Source: SIG603 sp964369215 | GTDB taxonomy: Bacteria; Bacillota; Clostridia; Oscillospirales; Acutalibacteraceae | Reading direction: 5' to 3' | DNA length: 39,771 nucleotides | Assembly (NCBI GenBank): GCA_964369215.1 | Contig: CAYJEZ010000005.1 | Location: 1 to 39,771, forward strand | In this document: positions 33,686-39,771 of the stretch, piece by piece | How the letters are laid out: each line of letters begins with the position of its first letter | How positions within the stretch are numbered: position 1 is the stretch's first letter | Translations under genes and position numbers: made by a program | The notes under the pieces: generated by a model | What the model saw: only the letters and a program-made list of their open reading frames with translations | Database searches by the model: none | Told to the model about the DNA's origin: nothing

Positions 33686-35382
33686 TTTGCCACCTTTCTT
33701 TCTTTTCTTTTACTTAGTTTTTTTAAAGCATAAGTCCTTTCGTCTGCGGCTTTAATAAAGGCTACCATACCCCAAACAGAAATCATGCTTGTACCACCTG
33801 CGCTAATAAAAGGCAAAGTTACTCCAGTTAAAGGAAAAATGTCAGTAGCGCCGAAAATGTTAAGACAAGACTGAAAAACTAGAATTCCGATAGAGGCACA
33901 AGCAGCTATAGAGTAATAGGCAGAGCGACTTTTTTTGGCGTCTGCATTTGCCATTAAAAGTAACACTACAAATGCAAATACAACAGCTATGCCCATTATT
34001 AAACCTAATTCTTCACATAGCATGCCAAAAACCAAGTCGCTTTCACCAGCAGCTATAAAATGAAGATAGCCATTGCCTAAACCAATACCAAACAAGCCGC
34101 CACTAGCAATATAAGTTAGAGTTCTTGTTTGTTGGTAACCAAGGCTGTCGTTAATATGCTCCCAAATGTTTCCCCAACCTGCAAACCTGTCTGCTACATA
34201 AGGTCTAAAATATAATATCATAACAACTCCAAGTACTGCAACGGTTAAAATAAGTGCAATGGTTCTTATACTGCCTGAACGCATAAATGCTATTACTAAA
34301 AAACCTGCAAAAAACACAGCAGAAGTTCCAAAGTCTCTCATTAAGAATAAAAAACCCATGCAAATTACAGTAAAACCAATAAAAGCTCCAATATTCTTTT
34401 TTGTTTGAAGTTTATCAAGTGTAGAGGTACCAACAAGTACAAACAATATTTTAATAAGCTCAGAGGGTTGAATACTAATGTCACCGATATAAATCCAGTT
34501 TTTTGCTCCGTTTATCTCAGTTCCAAATAAAAAGTTTGCTGCAAAAACAGCGAACGTAGCTATAACAAATAAAAAATACCATTTTGTAGCTGTATCGACA
34601 TTTGACATAAAAGCAATTAGAAAAATAAAAAGTCCCATGCCTACTAGCATACCTGCAAATTGAGTTATAAAAAAGTCTAAGCTATGTCCTGATATTAAGC
34701 ATATTCCTATGCCAGATAACAAAAAGGCTATATTTTCTACTTCAAAGGTTTTTCGATTAAGAACTTTCAGAGAAGTAAAGTAAAATCCCCAACCAGAGAG
34801 GAACAGTGCTACAAAAATAATAAGCGAATAAGCTTTGAATTCTCCTGTACCGAATGCTATTTGAATAGATAAAGATAAATGAACACAGGAGGTTAAAAAC
34901 ATAAGCATAAACGAAGACATAAAAGCTTTTGTTTTAGTTATACGTTTTTTTGTGCTCTGTGCTTCTTGTGCATTTATTAAAGTGAGCTTTGAAGAGCCTA
35001 TTTGAACTGTGTCTCCGATATTAACCAGTTTTCTTTCGCTAATTTCTTTAGAGTTAACGAAAACTCCAGTTTTTGAACCTGAGTCGCAAATAAACCAACC
35101 CTCGTCTCTTCTTAAAATAACTGCATGGTCTCGCGAGACACTTGGGTCGCTTAATACAATGTCACATGTTCGGCTTCTGCCTATAGAGTTTTCCCAATTC
35201 AAAATAGGGTAATTTAGTGTATTCTTTTTATCTACTAGCATAAGAACAGGTTTGTTTTTTCTCAATCCTTTTGAAAAAGAGAAAAAACAAGCCCAAATTA
35301 TAAATAAAGCTGTTATCGACGTTATTATTCTAAATAATAGCATAAATTGCTCTAAAAAATTAAAATTTGCAATATCTAACAT
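33682..35382 (-). CDS. FHA domain-SEDS (FtsW/RodA) fusion, peptidoglycan glycosyltransferase
   Basis: 566 residues. After an N-terminal helix (about 14-36), an FHA domain (about 47-135) carries the phosphothreonine-binding marks IGRSRTCDIVLSD, SVSRDHA and GSKTGVFVN. The rest is a SEDS polytopic domain (about 150-545). Conserved SEDS elements are NGAKNWIYIGDISIQPSELI (291-310), the catalytic-type Asp in LMRDFGTSA (Asp350) and PFISAGGTS. SEDS proteins polymerise lipid II. The FHA domain implies control by a Ser/Thr kinase, but no such kinase is in the window. It is followed with a 4-base overlap by the PBP gene. A TGGAG site lies close before the ATG. Confidence 0.93.
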   Translation of the reverse strand: MLDIANFNFLEQFMLLFRIITSITALFIIWACFFSFSKGLRKNKPVLMLVDKKNTLNYPILNWENSIGRSRTCDIVLSDPSVSRDHAVILRRDEGWFICDSGSKTGVFVNSKEISERKLVNIGDTVQIGSSKLTLINAQEAQSTKKRITKTKAFMSSFMLMFLTSCVHLSLSIQIAFGTGEFKAYSLIIFVALFLSGWGFYFTSLKVLNRKTFEVENIAFLLSGIGICLISGHSLDFFITQFAGMLVGMGLFIFLIAFMSNVDTATKWYFLFVIATFAVFAANFLFGTEINGAKNWIYIGDISIQPSELIKILFVLVGTSTLDKLQTKKNIGAFIGFTVICMGFLFLMRDFGTSAVFFAGFLVIAFMRSGSIRTIALILTVAVLGVVMILYFRPYVADRFAGWGNIWEHINDSLGYQQTRTLTYIASGGLFGIGLGNGYLHFIAAGESDLVFGMLCEELGLIMGIAVVFAFVVLLLMANADAKKSRSAYYSIAACASIGILVFQSCLNIFGATDIFPLTGVTLPFISAGGTSMISVWGMVAFIKAADERTYALKKLSKRKERKVAK

Positions 35383-35428
35383 ATGGTCTCCATTTTTTTC
35401 TTTATTTTATTACTTCTTTAAGGTGTTA

Positions 35429-36103
35429 TTAATCTTTTATATGAATAATATCTCCATATTTTTTGAATATGCAATATGGCTTTACAAATCCTCGTACTGA
35501 ACACAATGGATAAATCCTAGAGTGTTTACCTATAAGTGTACCAGGGTTTAATACGCTGTTACAACCAATTTCTGCAAAATCTCCAATTATTGCGCCGAGT
35601 TTCCTTAAGCCTGTTGCAATAGAGTTATTTTCTTCAAGCTTAATTGATATTGGAGACTTATCTTGCTTTACATTCGATGTTATTGCGCCTGCACCTAAAT
35701 GGGCTTTATACCCTATAACTGAGTCTCCTACATAATTATAATGTGGAACTTGAACGCTGTTGAAAAGCAAAGAGTTTTTTAGCTCAGTAGAATTGCCTAT
35801 AACACAGTTATCACCTACAATAACATTTCCTCTTATAAACGAGCCCGGCCTTATTTGAGTGTTTTCTCCGATAATACAAGGGCCGTCTATGTATATATTA
35901 GGGCAAATTCGAGCGCTTTTAGCTATGTAAACATAATCGTTTTTCTGTTCGTAAACATTTGGGTTCAAAGTTTTTGATATTTTAATAATTATTTTATTTA
36001 TATCATTTATTATTTGCCAAGGATATTCGTACTCACTTAAGCATGTACCTGAAATGCTTTTTGATAAGTCAAAAAAATCACTTGTTTTTAATATATTTTT
36101 CAT
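35429..36103 (-). CDS. Left-handed beta-helix protein, GlmU acetyltransferase-like
   Basis: 224 residues. The N-terminal 60 residues lead into hexapeptide repeats (about 65-210) with the isoleucine-rich pattern of a left-handed beta-helix: IYIDGPCIIGENTQIRPGSF, VIVGDNCVIGNSTELKN, IGCNSVLNPGTLIG. HYNYVGDSVIGYKAHLGAGA closely resembles the acetyl-CoA site of GlmU, including the acidic and Gly positions. No nucleotidyltransferase domain is present. It is probably a sugar-nucleotide or amino-sugar acetyltransferase; the substrate is unknown. AAAGGG lies about 12 bases before the ATG. It opens the run that continues with the FHA-SEDS gene 46 bases on. Confidence 0.82.
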   Translation of the reverse strand: MKNILKTSDFFDLSKSISGTCLSEYEYPWQIINDINKIIIKISKTLNPNVYEQKNDYVYIAKSARICPNIYIDGPCIIGENTQIRPGSFIRGNVIVGDNCVIGNSTELKNSLLFNSVQVPHYNYVGDSVIGYKAHLGAGAITSNVKQDKSPISIKLEENNSIATGLRKLGAIIGDFAEIGCNSVLNPGTLIGKHSRIYPLCSVRGFVKPYCIFKKYGDIIHIKD

Positions 36104-36206
36104 AGCTTATATCAGCCCTTTCATAATAAAAAATAAATTTGTTGTTTCTTCTGTTTATTATATATTATGAGGTTAGTTTAAAAAATATATTATTGTTTTG
36201 CCTATT

Positions 36207-36235
36207 ATTTTATCATAAAAATATTAAAAAATCAA
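36207..36235 (-). promoter_or_regulatory. Promoter of the beta-helix/SEDS/PBP/kinase run
   Basis: On the minus strand TTGATT (36230-36235), 17 bp, TAAAAT (36207-36212) preceded by TGA. The leader is about 95 bases. Confidence 0.75.
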
Positions 36236-36273
36236 AATTATTATGAAATTTAATTGAAAAAAATAAATTTTAC

Positions 36274-36303
36274 TTGTTATGTGGTGTTAAACTGTGATAT
36301 AAT
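36274..36303 (+). promoter_or_regulatory. Promoter of the YcxB-like gene
   Basis: TTGTTA (36274-36279), 18 bp, TATAAT (36298-36303) with TGA before it: an extended -10 promoter about 30 bases before the start codon. Confidence 0.75.
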
Positions 36304-36338
36304 CGTGAGAAAGTGTGATTTTAGAAAGGATTTATAAC

Positions 36339-37673
36339 ATGCATAAATTAATTAAATATACTGTTGTTACAGTATGTATTAGCATTCTCTTAAGTTTTAA
36401 TGTTTTTGCGACATATGTTGACACGACCACTACTTATGAAATATTACAGCTTGACTTAAAGCTTACTTTGCCCGAGGGGACTTATATTTTTACCTTTGAT
36501 ACTCCTGACAATGACCCAACTTGGGAAGAAGCAGGGCTTGAAAATCCTCCGGAGTACAAATCGATTTACCAAGAACTTAATGTTTTAGCTCATTTTTCTT
36601 ACGACAATGGCAATATAAATGTTTTGGTTAATAAAAATGAGACTGATACCACTGCATCCTACTTTAGTTTAGCACATATGACAGATGAAGAGATACAAGC
36701 ATTTATCGACGAGAAGTTAACAGTAGACGAAGAAGGTGCATTAACTGTTTCTTCTGTTTATGAGCACGAACAAATTCCGTTTATTCGCTCTGAAACAAAT
36801 GTAGACTTAACTACGGTAGACGGACAATATGTGGCTTATGAGCTAACTTACTTCACATTGCTAAACGGATACACAGTAACATTTAGCCATAATAGTACAG
36901 AGCCAATACCACAAAGTGTAGACGATTATTTGCAAGAGTTAACTGACACCGTAAGATTTGGAACTATTAACGAACCAGATGTATTAACAGATGAAGAAAT
37001 AATGCAAGCAAGAATTGCATTGGCGGCGTTTGCTATTGCATTAATTGCAATAATTGGATTTTTTATTTACTTATCAAGACTCAACAAGAGAAGAAAAAAG
37101 GACATTAAGGCATTAGCTGAGCAAATATCACAGTATAGGGTTAAAAGACCTGAGATTGAAAACCCACAAGGCGAGCTAGTTTTTGAAAATTTTACAGATT
37201 TAGATGATGAGTTAATTAGAAAATATAGTGTGTATAAGGCGTACTTACAGCGTCCAATAGCTGCAGTAGCTCCTACAGTTTTAACATTATTCTCTTTAAT
37301 AGCCAGCTTTTTTGTTGAAATAGAGCTATTATGGATATTACTTATAGTAGCAGCTTTTATATATTGTGTTTACAAATTAGGTAGCGCTAGTTATGTTATA
37401 TCTAAAGTTATGAGAAAAACTCATAGTAAATACCGTACAAAAAAAGCCCATTACAGATTTTATGAGAGAGAATTTTCTGTATCTGGTTTACAGTTCGCTG
37501 AATTTTATCCATATTTTCAAATAACAGATTTTCGTGACCATGGAGATTATTTCTTTATATATATGGGTGAAAACAACTGCTACTATGTAGATAAACGTAA
37601 ATTCACATTTGCTGAGCAAGACGATTTTAGTGCTTTTGTAAAAAGTAAAATGGGTAAAAAAAGAATTATATAG
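36339..37673 (+). CDS. Membrane protein with signal peptide and C-terminal YcxB-like domain
   Basis: 444 residues from the ATG at 36339, 8 bases after GAAAGGA; the longer frame uses a GTG without a site. A signal peptide or anchor (1-25, ending NVFATYVD) is followed by an extracytoplasmic domain (26-225), a membrane helix (about 226-246), a basic and coiled linker (247-300), two more helices (about 306-347), and a C-terminal cytoplasmic domain (365-444) resembling the YcxB-like fold: HYRFYEREFSVSG, FYPYFQITDFRDHGDYFFIY, YYVDKRKFTFAEQDDF. Function unknown. The mtnN gene begins 20 bases later, so they are co-transcribed. Confidence 0.75.
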   Translation: MHKLIKYTVVTVCISILLSFNVFATYVDTTTTYEILQLDLKLTLPEGTYIFTFDTPDNDPTWEEAGLENPPEYKSIYQELNVLAHFSYDNGNINVLVNKNETDTTASYFSLAHMTDEEIQAFIDEKLTVDEEGALTVSSVYEHEQIPFIRSETNVDLTTVDGQYVAYELTYFTLLNGYTVTFSHNSTEPIPQSVDDYLQELTDTVRFGTINEPDVLTDEEIMQARIALAAFAIALIAIIGFFIYLSRLNKRRKKDIKALAEQISQYRVKRPEIENPQGELVFENFTDLDDELIRKYSVYKAYLQRPIAAVAPTVLTLFSLIASFFVEIELLWILLIVAAFIYCVYKLGSASYVISKVMRKTHSKYRTKKAHYRFYEREFSVSGLQFAEFYPYFQITDFRDHGDYFFIYMGENNCYYVDKRKFTFAEQDDFSAFVKSKMGKKRII

Positions 37674-37693
37674 AAAGACAAGGAGAATTATTT

Positions 37694-38389
37694 ATGATAG
37701 GCATTATAGGGGCCATGGATATAGAGGTAGACGGAATTACTGCAGAGATGCAAATCAATGAAGTGACCGAAATATCTGCTACGAAATTTTATGTAGGAAC
37801 ACTTTACGGAAAAGAAGTAGTAGTAGCAAAATGTGGTGTTGGAAAAGTTAATGCGGCTGTTTGCACACAAAGCATGATATTTAGGTTTTCACCAGAACTA
37901 ATTATAAATTCAGGTATAGCAGGCGGGCTTGCCAAAGATATTAAAATAGGAGACCTTGTTATTGGAACATCTTGCGTACAATATGATTTCGACACCACCG
38001 CTACCGGAGACCCTTTAGCTACAATTTTCACGAATAAAGGCAATTTTATTAATATGCCTTGCGATAAAAACTACAGTGATATTATTTTTAATGCTGCTGA
38101 AAATGTTTATGAGGGTAAGGTTTTTAAAGGAGTTATAGCTACAGGTGATAAGTTTGTTGCAGACCCTGAGTTATCTCTAAGTATAAATGAAAAATTTGAC
38201 GCACTGGCATGCGAGATGGAAAGTGCAGCTATTTGCCAAACTTGCTTTTTAAACGATGTTAGTTTTGTTGGAATAAGAAGCATCTCAGACAATGCATATG
38301 ATAGCGATACCGTTGACTTTAAAACTTTTTCAGAAAGCTCTGCTGAAAGACTTATAAAACTATTAAACACTATATTACCCAATATTTAA
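37694..38389 (+). CDS. mtnN: 5'-methylthioadenosine/S-adenosylhomocysteine nucleosidase
   Basis: 231 residues, the normal length. It cleaves the adenine from methylthioadenosine, S-adenosylhomocysteine and 5'-deoxyadenosine, clearing inhibitors of SAM enzymes. Marks are IGIIGAMDIEVDGI at the N-terminus (Glu position used in catalysis), INSGIAGGLAKDIKIGDLVI, the substrate loop ACEMESAAI and the catalytic Asp in RSISDNAYD. AAGGAG precedes the ATG. It is co-directional with the YcxB-like gene. Confidence 0.95.
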   Translation: MIGIIGAMDIEVDGITAEMQINEVTEISATKFYVGTLYGKEVVVAKCGVGKVNAAVCTQSMIFRFSPELIINSGIAGGLAKDIKIGDLVIGTSCVQYDFDTTATGDPLATIFTNKGNFINMPCDKNYSDIIFNAAENVYEGKVFKGVIATGDKFVADPELSLSINEKFDALACEMESAAICQTCFLNDVSFVGIRSISDNAYDSDTVDFKTFSESSAERLIKLLNTILPNI

Positions 38390-38406
38390 TGCCTTGCTTT
38401 CATATG

Positions 38407-38517
38407 TATTCAAACCACTTGAAAAATCTACCATAAGATATAAGTTAAACCATTGCTTGACTATATTTGCGAGTTTTGTGAGAAGCGATTTGTTATGATT
38501 TTGTAGTGGTTTGAATA
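38407..38517. repeat. Inverted-repeat element with TATTCAAACCACT ends
   Basis: TATTCAAACCACT (38407-38419) is the exact complement of 38505-38517, and similarity continues inward (TGAAAAATC versus ACAAAATC). 111 bp, non-coding, filling most of the mtnN-alr gap. Its right end contributes to a TATAAT box (38516-38521) that could serve alr. A similar end, TCAAACCAGTACAAAATC, occurs at 7913-7930. Confidence 0.7.
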
Positions 38518-38563
38518 TAATTACATAGGTAAGTTTATTAAATATTTATAAGGACTGATACAA

Positions 38564-39733
38564 ATGCAAAATCTACAAAGACGTACGTGGGTAGAGGTTG
38601 ACTTAAACTGTATTGAGCATAATTTTAACGAAATTAAAAAAAATACTAATTCTAAAATTTGTTGTGTAATTAAAGCAGATGCCTACGGGCATGGGGCAGT
38701 AGAGATTGCTAAAATATACGAGAAGTTGGGGGCATCTTTCTTTGGCGTTTCGAATATTGATGAGGCTTTGCAACTTAGAAAAGCAAATATTAATCTACCT
38801 ATACTAATATTTGGCTATGCACCAGTTACTGATGTATCTGTCTTATCTCAAAACAATATATCACAGTGCGTTTACTCGTTAAAATATGCTAAAGAGTTAT
38901 CTTTAGAGTGTGAAAAGCAAGGGGTTAAGATTAGTGTTCATATAAAGGTAGACACAGGGATGAACAGGTTAGGTTTTTATTATCAAAACCCTGATGAAGA
39001 TTATGAAACTATTAAAGAAATAAAAGAGGTTTGTTCTTTAAAAAATTTAGAAATAGAAGGTATTTTCAGCCATCTTTCCAGTGCAGATGAGGGAGAAGAC
39101 ACCTTTACTTTAGGGCAACTTGCAAAATTTAATATTGTACTTAAAGAGTTGAAAGAAGTTAAATTTAAGTATGTTCATTGTGCTAACAGCGCAGCTATTG
39201 AAGATTTTCCGACATCTCACTTTGATATGATAAGAGCTGGGATAATTTTATACGGATTGATTCCGTCAGACAAAATTAGAAATAAATTTAATATTAAACC
39301 CGCTTTGTCTTTAAAATCGGTAGTGTCGCATGTAAAAAAAATAAAAGCTGGTTCATATGTTAGCTACGGCAGAGAATATAAAGCTGATAAAGATATGCTA
39401 GTTGCTACTGTCCCTATAGGTTATGCAGATGGTTTTACAAGAATTTTAGCAAATGGAGCAAATTTGCTTGTTAAAGGAACAAGATGTGAAATTTTAGGTA
39501 GAGTTTGCATGGACCAACTTGTTATAAATTTAGGCGATATACAAGGCGTAAAAATAGGAGATATTGTTACTGTTATTGGCAAAGACGGCTATGAAGAAAT
39601 TACAGCAGAAGAGATAGCTAATATACGTGGTACTATTAATTATGAAGTAGTTTGCGATATAGGTGCTAGGGTACCAAGAGTTTATATTAAAGATGGTAAA
39701 GAGCATGCAATGCTTAACTATATAATTAATTGA
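38564..39733 (+). CDS. alr: Alanine racemase
   Basis: 389 residues, the normal length. A PLP enzyme that makes D-alanine for peptidoglycan. The PLP lysine lies in VIKADAYGHGAVE (Lys37). The barrel has HIKVDTGMNRLGF and HCANSAAI. The C-terminal domain supplies the catalytic Tyr in GSYVSYGREYKAD, the GYADGF loop and GRVCMDQLVINLG. AAGGACT lies about 8 bases before the ATG. The promoter is probably the -10 at the edge of the upstream repeat, with a weak -35. The last 38 bases after the gene hold nothing I can identify. Confidence 0.97.
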   Translation: MQNLQRRTWVEVDLNCIEHNFNEIKKNTNSKICCVIKADAYGHGAVEIAKIYEKLGASFFGVSNIDEALQLRKANINLPILIFGYAPVTDVSVLSQNNISQCVYSLKYAKELSLECEKQGVKISVHIKVDTGMNRLGFYYQNPDEDYETIKEIKEVCSLKNLEIEGIFSHLSSADEGEDTFTLGQLAKFNIVLKELKEVKFKYVHCANSAAIEDFPTSHFDMIRAGIILYGLIPSDKIRNKFNIKPALSLKSVVSHVKKIKAGSYVSYGREYKADKDMLVATVPIGYADGFTRILANGANLLVKGTRCEILGRVCMDQLVINLGDIQGVKIGDIVTVIGKDGYEEITAEEIANIRGTINYEVVCDIGARVPRVYIKDGKEHAMLNYIIN

Positions 39734-39771
39734 AATGCTTTTTCTTATAGAGATTATATAAATAATGCGAA

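Noticed and set aside
1..39771. CRISPR arrays, tRNA and rRNA genes, prophage or defence modules
   Set aside because: A read of the intergenic gaps showed no regularly spaced direct repeats, no tRNA-like cloverleaf with a T-loop consensus, and no genes of phage, restriction, toxin-antitoxin or transposase families.

Overview
The window is AT-rich and reads as the chromosome of a low-GC Gram-positive bacterium, most likely a member of the Clostridia. Pointers are strong AGGAGG-type ribosome binding sites, occasional TTG starts, consensus sigma-A promoters (TTGACA/TTGACT, 17 bp, TATAAT), a greA-lysS pair, a DUF1934-argS pair, SecG, an LCP cell-wall ligase, an FHA-fused SEDS protein and a DUF3784 protein. 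I see no rRNA, tRNA, CRISPR, phage or plasmid module. Almost all of the window is coding.

Layout. 1-1.4 kb (+): tail of an unknown gene, a Nim-like flavin-fold protein and a DUF3784 membrane protein, closed by a two-way terminator. 1.4-5.8 kb (-): secG, a terminator-like structured RNA, then GNAT, methionine gamma-lyase-like, Asp/Glu racemase and URO-D genes. 5.8-11.7 kb (-): a membrane-anchored unknown, thrB, thrC, lysS, greA. 11.9-14.8 kb (-): three sugar genes (two TIM-barrel isomerases and a Gfo/Idh/MocA oxidoreductase) whose promoter is bracketed by inverted CcpA/LacI-type half sites. 15-18.6 kb (+): a heterodimeric ABC exporter. 18.6-21.1 kb (-): LCP and YibE/F proteins. 21.4-25.9 kb: a 36-codon small ORF (+), then the ddl-murI-DUF1934-argS operon (-). 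26-27.7 kb: a lone GH117-type glycosidase (+) between repeat elements. 27.7-36.2 kb (-): a GlmU-like beta-helix protein, FHA-SEDS glycosyltransferase, class B PBP, hybrid histidine kinase, REC-LuxR regulator and diguanylate cyclase. 36.3-39.7 kb (+): a YcxB-like membrane protein, an MTA/SAH nucleosidase and alanine racemase.

Themes. Alr, Ddl, MurI, the SEDS/PBP pair, LCP and the GlmU-like protein all serve wall synthesis. The phosphorelay kinase starts 15 bases after the PBP gene, so wall synthesis and signalling are probably co-transcribed.

The most unusual non-coding signal is a family of small inverted-repeat elements with termini like GGCNNTGTTAAGTTAA: four copies (59-150 bp) in intergenic gaps, plus two palindromic elements with other ends and one GTAGGGGC-ended palindrome. 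Several appear to lie in 5' untranslated regions. The most unusual gene is the GH117-type glycosidase: the spacing of its candidate catalytic residues matches what I recall for characterised agar-oligosaccharide hydrolases. I did not find a clearly new multi-gene defence or mobile system.
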